A DNA stretch of 58,506 nucleotides from Rhodobacter calidifons (lineage in GTDB: Bacteria > Pseudomonadota > Alphaproteobacteria > Rhodobacterales > Rhodobacteraceae): the NCBI RefSeq assembly GCF_011174775.1, contig NZ_JAANHS010000016.1, positions 1 through 58,506 of the forward strand, given 5' to 3'. The notes below the pieces were generated by a model, which searched no databases, was not told where the DNA came from, and saw only the letters and a list, made by a program, of their open reading frames with translations. This document shows positions 35,622 through 44,892 of this stretch, piece by piece (positions within the stretch are counted from its first letter, which is position 1; each line of letters starts with the position of its first letter). Position numbers and translations under genes: made by a program.

Positions 35622-35660
35622 CGGAGCCTCCGGCGGGGATATTTTGGGACAGATGAAAGG
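35622..35660 (+). repeat. Intergenic GATATTT/GACAGATGAAAG element
   Basis: After the coaBC stop, the small hairpin CGGAGCCTCCG (35622-35632) is followed by GGCGGGGATATTTTGGGACAGATGAAAGG. The same tail occurs at 47570-47594 and inverted at 47705-47729. The hairpin plus T-run could terminate the coaBC transcript, while the end of the element supplies the ribosome site of dut. Confidence 0.6.
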
Positions 35661-35667
35661 TTCGGTA

Positions 35668-36138
35668 ATGCGTCCTGTTGTGCAGGTGCTTTGGGAAGAC
35701 TGGGCCGACCGGAGCCTGCCCTTGCCCGCCTATCAGACGGCGGGGGCGGCTGGGGCGGACCTGTGCGCGAACTTTCCGCCGGATGCGCGAGAGGCGGGTC
35801 TGACGCTGGCCCCGATGCAGCGCGCGATCTGTCCGACGGGGGTCCGGGTGGCGGTGCCGGAGGGGTATGAGATGCAGGTGCGGCCGCGGTCGGGCCTGGC
35901 GTCCAGGCACGGGATCACGCTGCCGAACACGCCCGGAACGATCGACAGCGACTATCGGGGGCCGTTGGGGGTGTCGCTGGTCAATCTGGGAACCGAACCC
36001 TACACGATCCGCCACGGCGACCGGGTGGCGCAGGTTGTCGTGGCCCCGGTGGTGCAGGCGGGCTTTGCGGTCGTGGAGGCGCTGGACGACACCGCGCGGG
36101 GGACGGGCGGGTTCGGCTCCACGGGCTTGCGCGGATGA
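35668..36138 (+). CDS. dut: dUTP diphosphatase
   Basis: Hydrolyses dUTP to dUMP, keeping uracil out of DNA. With 156 residues it shows all trimeric dUTPase motifs: [30 protein letters not shown], the RVAQVVV strand and the C-terminal [11 protein letters not shown] chose ATG at 35668 because GAAAGG lies six bases upstream; an in-frame ATG at 35653 would add five residues. The stop overlaps the moeB start by four bases. Confidence 0.94.
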   Translation: MRPVVQVLWEDWADRSLPLPAYQTAGAAGADLCANFPPDAREAGLTLAPMQRAICPTGVRVAVPEGYEMQVRPRSGLASRHGITLPNTPGTIDSDYRGPLGVSLVNLGTEPYTIRHGDRVAQVVVAPVVQAGFAVVEALDDTARGTGGFGSTGLRG

Positions 36139-37184
36139 TCGGGCTTCTGGGCTTTGCCGGACTTTGGGCGCTGGGCCGCTGGCGCGGCTGGGGGGCGCGG
36201 TGGCTGTGGCTGGCGGCGGGGTGGTGGGGCCTGCTGATGCTGGTCCATCTGCCGATGCAGGTGGAAAACCCCCTGGCACGGGTCCTGGGGGGCGACTTCC
36301 GGGGCTGGACGGTGTTCGGGCTGCTTGCTGCGGTCGTGCTGGGGTACCGCGAGGTGCTTCGCATGGTTCGCCGTCGGAAGGGGACCCAGCCGGAGGCTGC
36401 TCCTGCGACGGGGACGTTCCGCGAGGCCGAACTGGACCGCTATGCCCGCCACATCATCCTGCGCGAGATCGGCGGGCCGGGGCAGAAGCGGCTGAAGGGC
36501 GCGCGCGTGCTGGTGGTGGGGGCGGGGGGGCTGGGGTCTCCGGTCCTGTTGTATCTGGCGGCGGCGGGGGTGGGGACCATCGGGGTGATCGACCATGACG
36601 TCGTGGAAGGGTCGAACCTCCAGCGGCAGGTGATCCACACCGACGGGCGGATCGGGATGCCGAAGGTCTTCTCGGCCGAGGTCGCCATGCGCGCCCTGAA
36701 CCCGTTCATCGAGGTGCGGCCCTATCATCGGCGGCTGACCGAGGAGATCGCGGTCGATCTGGTCCGGGACTATGATCTGGTGCTGGACGGGACGGACGAT
36801 TTCGACACCCGCTATCTGGTGAACCGGGCCTGCGTGGCGGCGGGGGTGCCGTTGATTTCCGGGGCGATCACCCAGTGGGAGGGGCAGATCAGTCTGTTCG
36901 ATCCGGCGAAGGGCGGCCCCTGCTATGCCTGCGTCTTCCCGGTTCGCCCCGCGCCGGGGCTGGTGCCGACCTGTGCCGAGGCGGGGGTGGCGGCGCCCTT
37001 GCCGGGGGTGATCGGGGCCATGATGGCGATGGAGGCGGTGAAGTGGGTCACGGGGGCCGGGGAGGGGCTTGCGGGGCGGCTGATGATCCACGATGCGCTG
37101 TATATGGAGACCCGGGTGATCGCGGTGAAAAGGCGGCCCGACTGCGAGGTCTGCGGGGGGCTGGCGGGCCGAAGCCCGACCTAG
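36135..37184 (+). CDS. moeB: MoeB/ThiF-type adenylyltransferase with N-terminal membrane region
   Basis: An E1-like enzyme of 349 residues that would adenylate the C-terminus of a sulfur carrier such as MoaD. The nucleotide loop [10 protein letters not shown] is near residue 130, the catalytic cysteine region is present, and two zinc CxxC pairs (CYAC near 263 and CEVC near 335) are intact. Residues 1 to about 78 are an extra hydrophobic segment with two probable membrane spans, then a basic linker. There is no C-terminal rhodanese domain. Its start overlaps the dut stop. Confidence 0.9.
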   Translation: MIGLLGFAGLWALGRWRGWGARWLWLAAGWWGLLMLVHLPMQVENPLARVLGGDFRGWTVFGLLAAVVLGYREVLRMVRRRKGTQPEAAPATGTFREAELDRYARHIILREIGGPGQKRLKGARVLVVGAGGLGSPVLLYLAAAGVGTIGVIDHDVVEGSNLQRQVIHTDGRIGMPKVFSAEVAMRALNPFIEVRPYHRRLTEEIAVDLVRDYDLVLDGTDDFDTRYLVNRACVAAGVPLISGAITQWEGQISLFDPAKGGPCYACVFPVRPAPGLVPTCAEAGVAAPLPGVIGAMMAMEAVKWVTGAGEGLAGRLMIHDALYMETRVIAVKRRPDCEVCGGLAGRSPT

Positions 37185-38559
37185 GGGGTGATCGCCGGGA
37201 TTTCGGGTGCGAGAAGGTCTGCGAGGTCGAGCAGGATGTCCTCACACCCCCGGTCGGCAAGGGCCTGAATGCCGATGGGGTGGTTCGCGCTGCGGCCCGT
37301 GGTGACGGTCAGGCCGGGCAGGCCCTTGAACGGGGGGCGATCTGGGGCATCTGCGCCTCGATCACCTGGGCAAAGGCCTCGGGGCTGGACGTGTCGTGGT
37401 GGTCGGGAAACGGGAGTTGCCCCGAGACGGGGGTCAGCAGCACCGGCCAGTCGGCGAAGAAGAGGCGCCAGAGGCGGGCGAGGCGGGCGCGGGATTGCAG
37501 CGCGCGCATGAAGCTTTCCAGCGTCGGGGCTGGGGCGAGTTTCGTCAGTTCGGCGTGGATGAAGCTGGCGTCGGGGTCGGCTTCGCGGGCGATGGCCTGC
37601 GCCCCGCCGAGGCCGAATTCGCAGAGCCAGAGGGTGAGGTGCAGCTCCATCGCCTCGCGGAAGGGGGGGAGCGGCGGGGTGCCGATCTCCCATCCCTGCG
37701 CCTGAAGGAATTTCGCGGCCTCGGTCAGGGCCTGCCGTATGGCGGGGTCGGTTTGCAGACCGTCGGGGGCAAGGGCGAGGGCGGCACGTCTGGGGTAGGG
37801 CGCGGGCGCGGGCGTGACGGGGCTGTGCCAGGGGTCGCGCGGGTCGGGGTGGGAGAGGGCCAGGAGGCCGAGGCGCAGGTCGGCGGCAGAGCGGGCGAGC
37901 GGGCCGGAGACGGCCATGAGCTGCCCGCCGATCAGCCGGTCGCCCGCAGTGGCGTTGAAGGCGGGGACGCGGCCGAGGCCGGGGCGGAGGCCGTGGATGC
38001 CGCAGGCATGGGCTGGATAGCGGATGGACCCGGCGATGTCGGTGCCGTGGGCCAGCGGGCCGAGGCCAGCGGCGACGGCCGCGGCGGCACCGCCCGAGGA
38101 GCCCCCGGGTGTGAGGGCGGGGAAGGCGGGGTTCTTCGTGGCCCCGTGGAGCGCGTTGCGGGTGAACCAGCGGAGGGAGAAGGCCGGCGTGTTGGTGCGG
38201 CCGACGATGATTGCGCCCGCGCGGCGGAGGTTGGCGACGGGCGGGCTGTCCTCGGCGGCGATCAGGTCGGCCTGGATGCGGAGGCCGTTGGTCGTGGCAA
38301 AGCCTGCCTGGTCGATGTTGACCTTGACCGTGACGGGCACGCCGGCCAGGGGGCCGGGGTCTTCGCCGCGCGCAAACCGGGCGTCGATCGCGCGGGCCGC
38401 GGCGAGCGCCTGATCGTCCATCCGCTGCACGATGGCGTTGAGGCCGGGGTTCAGCCGGTCGATGCGGGCAAGGGTGGCGCGGGTCGCCTCTTCGGCCGAG
38501 ATCTGGCGGGAGCGGACCAGGGCGGCGAGGGTCGCGGCGGTGCGTGTGGCGGGGTCCAT
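37181..38559 (-). pseudogene. Amidase, disrupted by a one-base frameshift near the 3' end
   Basis: An amidase-signature hydrolase: the Ser-cis-Ser-Lys triad region is recognisable in PVTVKVNID, TPGGSSGGAAAA and GTDIAGSIRYPA. The frame from ATG at 38559 ends prematurely at 37309 after QMPQIAPRSRACPA. Another frame continues exactly where it should, PPFKGLPGLTVTTGRSANH to a stop at 37181. The break is in a run of six G (37332-37337, six C in the sense strand) where seven would restore a 459-residue enzyme. This could be a sequencing or assembly error or a recent mutation. It overlaps the moeB end. Confidence 0.82.
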
Positions 38560-38711
38560 GGGGCGCGCTCCTTCCCCGGGGCAGGTTGGAGCGGAACTGC
38601 GGGCAGGGAAAGAGGCAACGGCACGGACGGTGCGGGACGTGCGTGCCGCCTTGCATCGCGCATGGCGCATGGCATAGTCGGCGTTTGACAATTCCAACGG
38701 GAGCCTGACCG

Positions 38712-39497
38712 ATGAAGACCGCTGCTGCCGCCCTTCTGGGCCTGACACTTGCCGCCCTGCCCGCGCTGGCGCAGGACCTGCCGGACCTTGGCGGGCGGGA
38801 GGTCGTCGTCGTGACCGAGAACGCCTATCCGCCCTTGCAGTTCCTGGACAAGTCGGGCGCCGCGGTGGGTTGGGAATACGACGCGATGGCGGAAATCGCC
38901 AAACGGCTGAATATCACCGTGACCTATCAGAACACCAGCTGGGACGCGATGATCCCGGCGGTCTCGGAGGGCCAGTTCGACATCGGCATGACCGGGATCA
39001 CCATCAAGGAAGAGCGCAAGGAAAAGGTGGATTTCTCGGACCCCTACATGCGGTCGGAGATGCTGATGATCGTGCGGGGGGACGAGGAGCGGTTCACCGA
39101 TGCGGCGTCCTTTGCGGCGAACCCGGAGCTGCTGGTCAGCGCGCAGCCGGGGACCTCGCCCTTCTACGCGGCGGTCTATGACATCCTGGACGGCAACGAG
39201 GAGAACCCGCGCATCATCAAGTTCGAGACCTTCGGCGCGGGGCTGGAGGCGCTGAAGGCGGGGGATGTGGATCTGACGCTGTCGGATTCGACGGCGGCGA
39301 ATGGCTATGTGGCGGCGTCGAACGGGGGCCTGAAGATCATCGGCGAACCGCTTGCGACCGAGGATTTCGGCTTCATCTTCCCGAAAGGGTCGGATCTGGT
39401 GGCGCCGATCAACGCGGCGATTGCCTCGATGAAGGCCGACGGCACGCTGGATGCGCTGAACCAGAAGTGGTTCCTCGACTACAAGATGGGCGAGTGA
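38712..39497 (+). CDS. Amino acid ABC transporter substrate-binding protein
   Basis: A periplasmic binding protein of family 3, 261 residues, with a Sec signal peptide ([20 protein letters not shown]). The family pattern [24 protein letters not shown] and the core [20 protein letters not shown] indicate a polar amino acid ligand. GGGAG lies nine bases before ATG. The permease follows 34 bases downstream; no ATPase is adjacent. Confidence 0.92.
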   Translation: MKTAAAALLGLTLAALPALAQDLPDLGGREVVVVTENAYPPLQFLDKSGAAVGWEYDAMAEIAKRLNITVTYQNTSWDAMIPAVSEGQFDIGMTGITIKEERKEKVDFSDPYMRSEMLMIVRGDEERFTDAASFAANPELLVSAQPGTSPFYAAVYDILDGNEENPRIIKFETFGAGLEALKAGDVDLTLSDSTAANGYVAASNGGLKIIGEPLATEDFGFIFPKGSDLVAPINAAIASMKADGTLDALNQKWFLDYKMGE

Positions 39498-39531
39498 AGG
39501 ACAGCCCCCGGCCCGATCCGGGGGCGATCCG

Positions 39532-40326
39532 ATGGCCCCGAACGCCGATCCGGACAAGGACTTTCCCTGGTGGCTGGTGATCCTGGCGATCACCGGCCTG
39601 TGGCTGTTGTACGAGATGCTGGCGGACGAGGTCTATGCCTCGGCCCTGCGGGTGCTGTCCAAGGGGCTGGTCGTGACGCTGACGGTGGCGGTGGTGGCCT
39701 ATATGGGGGCCTGTGCGATCGGGCTGGGGCTGGCCACGATGGGCATGTCGCGGTTCATGGTCGTGCGTCAGCTGGCGCGGCTGTACATCGAGGTCATGCG
39801 CGGCGTGCCGATCGTGGTGCTGCTCTTGTACGTCGCCTTCGTGCTAGTGCCGGGTCTGGTGGCCGGGATGAATGCGCTGGCGGGCGAAGAGCTGCTGCGC
39901 ACCCGGGATGTCCCCTTGCTGTATCGTGCGATCCTGGCCCTGATGCTGGCCTATTCGGCCTTTCTGGCCGAGATCTTCCGGGCGGGTCTTCAGGCCGTGG
40001 ACAAGGGCCAGATCGAGGCGGCGCAGGCCCTGGGCCTGAACGGCTGGCAGCGGTTCCGCCATGTTCGATTTCCGCAAGCCTTTCGGCTGATCCTGCCGCC
40101 GTTGGGCAATGATTTTGTGGCAATGGTGAAAGATTCGAGCCTGGTGGCGGTGCTGGGAATCTCGGACGTGGCGCAGCTGGCCAAGGTCACGGCGGCGGGG
40201 AACTTCCGATATTTCGAAACCTACAACGTGGCGGCCTTCCTGTATCTGGTGATGACCATCGGGCTGTCGCTTCTGCTGCGCCGGTTCGAGCATCGGATGC
40301 GTCAGCGCGGGCGGGACGGCCACTGA
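39532..40326 (+). CDS. Amino acid ABC transporter permease
   Basis: A membrane permease of 264 residues of the HisM/GlnP type with about five spans. The EAA loop is IEAAQALGLNGWQRFRHVRF, and FVAMVKDSSLVAVLG is the usual C-terminal family signature. It forms a two-gene unit with the binding protein at 38712. The ATPase partner must be encoded elsewhere or borrowed from another importer. Confidence 0.92.
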   Translation: MAPNADPDKDFPWWLVILAITGLWLLYEMLADEVYASALRVLSKGLVVTLTVAVVAYMGACAIGLGLATMGMSRFMVVRQLARLYIEVMRGVPIVVLLLYVAFVLVPGLVAGMNALAGEELLRTRDVPLLYRAILALMLAYSAFLAEIFRAGLQAVDKGQIEAAQALGLNGWQRFRHVRFPQAFRLILPPLGNDFVAMVKDSSLVAVLGISDVAQLAKVTAAGNFRYFETYNVAAFLYLVMTIGLSLLLRRFEHRMRQRGRDGH

Positions 40327-40390
40327 GCGGAGCGGCTTGCGCCGCATCTCTTCTGTCTCGTCGTCGGCCTTCGCCTCCTCCTCGGATAAT

Positions 40391-40435
40391 GGGGGTTTCA
40401 CCCCCCAGACCCCCGGGCCCAGACCCCCGGGATGG
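40391..40435 (+). repeat. GC-rich intergenic element, possible terminator
   Basis: GGGGG-tttca-CCCCCC (40391-40406) can form a hairpin just after the permease gene, and CAGACCCCCGGG is repeated directly at 40406 and 40420, followed by GATGG. The ACCCCCGGGAT core is shared with the elements at 47563 and 47705. It probably ends the transporter transcript; no gene is seen in the gap 40327-40505. Confidence 0.45.
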
Positions 40436-40505
40436 TTCGGGAAGGGAAAGCCGGGGTGGACCTTCCTTCGGGGCGGGCCTAGCTTCGAAGCAAAGGAGAT
40501 CTGCG

Positions 40506-42515
40506 ATGAATGTGCTGCTGGAAAACTGGGACAGGCCGTTCGGTCTGCCGCCCTTTGACCGCATCCGGGACGAGGATTTCGGGCCGGCCTTCGATACGGC
40601 GCTTGCCCGGGCGCGGGCGGCGATCCTGGCGATTGCCGAAGGGCCGGGGACGTCCTTTGCCGAGGTGATCGAGGCGCTGGAACTGGCGGAGGGCGATCTC
40701 GACCGGGTGGCGGGGGTGTTCTACAATCTGGCCGGGGCCGACTCGACCTCTGCGCGCGAGGCCCTGATGCGGGAGCTGGCGCCGAAGATGTCGGCGTTTT
40801 CCAGCGAAGTCACCAACAACAAGGCGCTTTGGGCCAAGATCGAGGACCTGTGGCAGGCACGCGAGGGCCTGGGGCTTTCGCCCGAGCAGGCCCGCGTGCT
40901 GGAGCTGTACCGGCAGATGTTCCTGCGGTCCGGTGCGGCGCTGGAGGGAGCGGCGGCGGAGCGCATGACGGCGGTGAAGGCGCGGCTGGCGGTGCTGGGG
41001 ACGCAGTTTTCGCAGAACCTGCTGGCGGACGAGAGGTCCTGGCACATGGAGTTGTCGCAGGCCGAACTGGCCGCGCTGCCGGGGTTCGTGCAGGAGGCCG
41101 CAAGCGCCGCGGGTGCGGAAAAGGGGCTGGGGCCGGTCATCACGCTGAACCGCAGCCTGATCGTGCCCTTCCTGCAATTCTCGCCCAACCGGGATCTGCG
41201 CGAGAAGGCCTATGAGGCCTGGGTCGCACGGGGGGCAAACGGGGGCGAGACGGACAACCGGGCGATCGCGGCAGAGATCCTTGCGCTGCGCCACGAGCGG
41301 GCAACGCTGCTGGGCTATCCCGACTTTGCCGCCTACAAGCTGGAGCCGGAGATGGCGAAGACCCCGGCGGCGGTGCGCGACCTTCTGATGCGGGTCTGGC
41401 AGCCGGCGCGGGCCCGGGCGCTGGCGGATGCGGGCGTGCTGGAGGCGATGCTGAGGGCGGACGGGTTCCCCGGGCCGCTGGAGCCCTGGGACTGGCGCTA
41501 TTACAGCGAGAAGCGCCGCAAGGCGGAGCATGACCTGGATGAGGCGGCGCTGAAGCCCTACCTGTCGCTGGACGCGATGCTGGGGGCGATGTTCGACTGC
41601 GCGACGCGGCTTTTCGGGCTTGAGTTCCGCGAGATCGCGGGGCCGTTCTATCACCCGGACGTGCGGGGGTGGGAGGTCACTCGGAACGGCGCGCATGTGG
41701 CGGTCTTTCTGGGCGACTACTTTGCCCGGGGGTCGAAACGGTCGGGCGCCTGGTGTTCGGCGATGCGGTCGCAGCGCAAGCTGGGCGGGGAGCAGCGGCC
41801 GATCGTCGTGAACGTCTGCAATTTCGCCAAGGGTGAGCCGCGTCTTCTGTCCTGGGACGATGCGCGGACATTGTTCCACGAATTCGGCCATGCGCTGCAC
41901 CAGATGCTGTCGGATGTGACCTATGGGTTCATCAGCGGGACGAACGTCGCGCGGGATTTCGTGGAGCTGCCGAGCCAGTTGTACGAGCATTGGCTGGAGG
42001 CGCCCTCGGTGCTGGAGGCCCATGCGCGGCACCATGAGACCGGCGAGCCGATGCCCGCCGACATGTTGCGGCGGCTGCTGGCGGCGGGAACCCATGACCA
42101 GGGCTTTGCCACGGTGGAGTTCGTGGCAAGCGCGCTGGTGGACCTGGAGTTCCACACCGGCACGCCCCCTGCGGATCCGATGCAGAAGCAGGCCGAGGTG
42201 CTGGAGGCGCTGGGGATGCCCCGGGCGATCCGGATGCGGCACGCGACGCCGCATTTCGCGCATGTGTTCAGCGGCGACGGCTATTCCAGCGGCTATTACA
42301 GCTATATGTGGTCGGAAGTGATGGATGCCGACGCTTTCGCGGCTTTCGAGGAGGCGGGCGATGCCTTCGATCCCGCGGTGGCCGCGCGGCTGGAGCGGTT
42401 CATCCTGTCGGCCGGAGGGTCGGAGGAGGCCGAGGCGCTGTATATCAAGTTCCGGGGCAGGATGCCGGGGGTCGAGGCGTTGTTGAAGGGCCGGGGGCTG
42501 CTGGACGCGGCCTGA
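40506..42515 (+). CDS. M3 family oligopeptidase (Dcp/PrlC-like)
   Basis: A zinc oligopeptidase of 669 residues acting in the cytoplasm on short peptides. The catalytic motif LFHEFGHALHQML (HExxH) is at about residue 458, and the third-ligand region with GTNVARDFVELPSQLYEHW follows. AAAGGAG precedes ATG at 40506; the frame is open upstream only through the repeat element. The length suits dipeptidyl carboxypeptidase or oligopeptidase A; I cannot separate these two. Confidence 0.92.
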   Translation: MNVLLENWDRPFGLPPFDRIRDEDFGPAFDTALARARAAILAIAEGPGTSFAEVIEALELAEGDLDRVAGVFYNLAGADSTSAREALMRELAPKMSAFSSEVTNNKALWAKIEDLWQAREGLGLSPEQARVLELYRQMFLRSGAALEGAAAERMTAVKARLAVLGTQFSQNLLADERSWHMELSQAELAALPGFVQEAASAAGAEKGLGPVITLNRSLIVPFLQFSPNRDLREKAYEAWVARGANGGETDNRAIAAEILALRHERATLLGYPDFAAYKLEPEMAKTPAAVRDLLMRVWQPARARALADAGVLEAMLRADGFPGPLEPWDWRYYSEKRRKAEHDLDEAALKPYLSLDAMLGAMFDCATRLFGLEFREIAGPFYHPDVRGWEVTRNGAHVAVFLGDYFARGSKRSGAWCSAMRSQRKLGGEQRPIVVNVCNFAKGEPRLLSWDDARTLFHEFGHALHQMLSDVTYGFISGTNVARDFVELPSQLYEHWLEAPSVLEAHARHHETGEPMPADMLRRLLAAGTHDQGFATVEFVASALVDLEFHTGTPPADPMQKQAEVLEALGMPRAIRMRHATPHFAHVFSGDGYSSGYYSYMWSEVMDADAFAAFEEAGDAFDPAVAARLERFILSAGGSEEAEALYIKFRGRMPGVEALLKGRGLLDAA

Positions 42516-42566
42516 GGGGGGGTTTCACACCCCCGCACCCCCGTGAAGTATTTCGGACATGGGCAA
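42516..42566 (+). repeat. GC-rich intergenic element between convergent genes
   Basis: GGGGGGG (42517-42523), a seven-base loop TTTCACA, and CCCCC (42531-42535) form a hairpin directly after the M3 peptidase stop, followed by CACCCCCGTGAAGTATTTCGGACATGG. It is a diverged relative of the ACCCCCGGGATATTT-GACAG family and lies between convergent genes, a natural place for a bidirectional terminator. Confidence 0.45.
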
Positions 42567-42568
42567 GA

Positions 42569-43549
42569 TCAGGTCGGGTGCAAGGCCCTAGCCTGGCGTC
42601 GCAGGCTGACGGGCGGCTGGCCGAAGCGGGCCCGGAAGGCGCGCGAGAAGGTGGCGGGGCCGGAAAAGCCGGTGCGGAGGGCAACCTCGGCGATGGGGTG
42701 GCGGGTGTCGGTCAGCATCCGGCGGGCAGCCTGGAGGCGCAGGTCGAGCGCGTGGGCGGCGGGGGTGGTGTCCAGCGCCTGCCGGAAGAGCGCTTCCAGA
42801 CGGCGGGGGGAGAGGCCGACGGCTCTGGCTGTGGCGGCGGCGGGTTCGGGGGCGTCGATCCGCGCCTCCATCCTGGCCAGGGCTGCGGCCACGCGCGGGT
42901 CGAGGGCCGGGTCCTGGGGGGCGATCTGGGGCTCGTGCCCGGGGCGGTGGGTGGCCAGGAAGCTGGCGGCGACCTGCCGGGCCAGCGCGGCGCCGTGGCG
43001 GCTGCGGATCAGGTGCAGCATGAAGTCCTGCGCGGGGGCCGCGCCCGAGATGGTGACGCGGTTGCGGTCGATAACGAAGCGGTCGGGGACGACGTCGATG
43101 TGCGGGTGGGCGGCGGCGAGGTCTTCGAGGTCTTCCCAATGGACGGTGGCGCGGTGGCTGTCGAGGAGGCCCGCGCGGGCGAGGACCCAGGGGCCGGCGT
43201 CGATGCCGCCGACCAGCTGGAAGCGGGGGGCGATGCGGCGGAGGTCGCGGATCAGCGGGCGGGTGGCGACTTCGGCCAGGCGGTAGCCGGCGATGACGAT
43301 GAGGGCGTCGGCGCCGCTGGCGTGGGCGAGAGGGCCGGAGGAGGGCAGTTCGATGCCACAGGTCAGGGGGACGGGGGCGCCATCGGGCGAGACGACGCGC
43401 CAGCGGTAGGCCTCTGACCCAAGCTGGCGGTTGGCGTTGCGCAGGGGGTCGAGGGCGGAAGCGACCTCGAGGATCGAGGCCTGCGGCAGGACGAGAAGCG
43501 CGATGGTCAGGGGCTCTCGCGATGGCTGAAAGATGGCGTTTTCCGTCAT
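42569..43549 (-). CDS. GlxA-family AraC-type regulator (CdhR-like)
   Basis: A regulator of 326 residues with an N-terminal DJ-1/PfpI-like sensor domain (about 10-180) and a C-terminal AraC helix-turn-helix pair (about 220-320, ending RTGFSGPATFSRAFRARFG). It is divergent from the dehydrocarnitine cleavage gene, the position held by CdhR, the activator of carnitine genes in pseudomonads. It probably responds to carnitine or a breakdown product. The 73-base gap to 43623 must hold its site, but I cannot define it. Confidence 0.87.
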   Translation of the reverse strand: MTENAIFQPSREPLTIALLVLPQASILEVASALDPLRNANRQLGSEAYRWRVVSPDGAPVPLTCGIELPSSGPLAHASGADALIVIAGYRLAEVATRPLIRDLRRIAPRFQLVGGIDAGPWVLARAGLLDSHRATVHWEDLEDLAAAHPHIDVVPDRFVIDRNRVTISGAAPAQDFMLHLIRSRHGAALARQVAASFLATHRPGHEPQIAPQDPALDPRVAAALARMEARIDAPEPAAATARAVGLSPRRLEALFRQALDTTPAAHALDLRLQAARRMLTDTRHPIAEVALRTGFSGPATFSRAFRARFGQPPVSLRRQARALHPT

Positions 43550-43622
43550 GAAGGTTTCGTAAGGTGCAAAGCGTGGGCTGGCAAGCGGGCTATGGTGGGG
43601 TCAAAGCCCGGGGAGGTCCGCG

Positions 43623-44537
43623 ATGCCGCTGAACATGAACAAGGAAGTCTTCATCACCTGCGCCGTGACGGGGTCGGGGGGAACTCAGGACCGCTCGCCG
43701 CACGTGCCGCGCAGCCCGAAGCAGATCGCCGAAAGCGCCATCGCGGCGGCGAAGGCGGGGGCGGCGGTGGTGCATTGCCATGTGCGCGACCCCGAGACGG
43801 GCAAGCCCAGCCGCAAGCTGGAATATTACCGCGAGGTGACGGAGCGAATCCGGGACAGCGATACCGATGTTGTCCTGAACCTGACGGCGGGCATGGGCGG
43901 CGACATGTATTTCGACGGCACCGAGAAGATGACCGAGATGGCCGCGATTTCCGATATGTGCGGGGCCGAGGAGCGGGTGGCGCATATCGTCGAATGCCGC
44001 CCCGAGATCTGCACGCTGGACTGCGGCACGATGAATTTTGCCGAGGCCGATTATGTGATGGTGAACACTCCCGGCATGCTGCGCGACATGGCGCGGCGGA
44101 TGACGGCGGCGGGGGTGCGGATCGAGATCGAGGCCTTCGACACGGGTCACCTCTGGCTGGCCAAGCAGCTGGTGTCCGAGGGCGTGATCCCGGAGCCGGT
44201 GCTGGTGCAGCTGTGCATGGGGGTGCCCTGGGGCGCGCCGGACGACCTGAACACCTTCATGGCGATGGTGAACAACGTGCCCCAGGGCTGGCATTTCAGC
44301 GCCTTTTCGCTGGGCCGGAACGAGATGGCCTATGTCGCGGCGGCGACACTTGCGGGCGGCAATGTCCGGGTCGGGCTGGAGGACAACCTCTGGCTGGAGA
44401 AGGGTGTCCTTGCGACCAACGCGCAACTTGTGGAGCGCGCGGCGACCATTGTCGAGAACCTGGGTGCGCGGGTGATCACTCCGGCCGAGGTGCGGGCGCG
44501 GCTGAAGCTGGAGAAGCGGGCTCCGGTGGCGAAGTAG
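43623..44537 (+). CDS. 3-keto-5-aminohexanoate cleavage (BKACE) family protein, probable dehydrocarnitine cleavage enzyme
   Basis: A TIM-barrel beta-keto acid cleavage enzyme of 304 residues that condenses a beta-keto acid with acetyl-CoA. Typical segments are ITCAVTGSG, AKAGAAVVHCHVRDPETGKPS with metal-binding HxH, and the late VRVGLEDNLWL. GGGGAGG precedes the start. Next to a carnitine dehydrogenase fusion and a CdhR-like regulator, it should cleave 3-dehydrocarnitine to betainyl-CoA and acetoacetate (CdhC role). Confidence 0.88.
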   Translation: MPLNMNKEVFITCAVTGSGGTQDRSPHVPRSPKQIAESAIAAAKAGAAVVHCHVRDPETGKPSRKLEYYREVTERIRDSDTDVVLNLTAGMGGDMYFDGTEKMTEMAAISDMCGAEERVAHIVECRPEICTLDCGTMNFAEADYVMVNTPGMLRDMARRMTAAGVRIEIEAFDTGHLWLAKQLVSEGVIPEPVLVQLCMGVPWGAPDDLNTFMAMVNNVPQGWHFSAFSLGRNEMAYVAAATLAGGNVRVGLEDNLWLEKGVLATNAQLVERAATIVENLGARVITPAEVRARLKLEKRAPVAK

Positions 44538-44541
44538 GCCG

Positions 44542-44892
44542 ATGCGGAGACCAGGCGCGGTGGCGCGGCCCATCGGGGCGGGGACCTGCCTTCTGCTTTT
44601 TGCGGCCTGCGTCGGGGATGGGCAATGGTACACGCCGGCGGGTGTGCCGCTGGGCGAGGTCGATTGCACCAGTCCGGCACCGCTGGATGGACCTGCGGGG
44701 CTGGAGATCTGCCTCGCGCGGGTGATCGACGACAGCCCCGATGCGGTGGTGCGCTGCCGAAGGGATGGCGGGCGGACGGGGCCGGTGTCGGTGGTGGACC
44801 GGCGCTTTGCCTGCGACTACCGCAAGCGGGACGATGGGTCCGTCAGCGGGTCGGATGACGGCAGGAAACAGGGAACGGGGGCGCGGCAATGA
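44542..44892 (+). CDS. Small predicted lipoprotein in the carnitine operon
   Basis: A protein of 116 residues without a recognised family. The N-terminus has basic residues, a hydrophobic stretch and a lipobox-like LLFAAC, so it is probably lipidated at Cys22 or 23 and faces the periplasm. The remainder is small and polar with several cysteines (DCTSP, EICLA, RCRRD, FACDY). It starts four bases after the cleavage-enzyme stop and overlaps the dehydrogenase start (ATGA at 44889), so it is clearly co-expressed. Function unknown. Confidence 0.72.
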   Translation: MRRPGAVARPIGAGTCLLLFAACVGDGQWYTPAGVPLGEVDCTSPAPLDGPAGLEICLARVIDDSPDAVVRCRRDGGRTGPVSVVDRRFACDYRKRDDGSVSGSDDGRKQGTGARQ

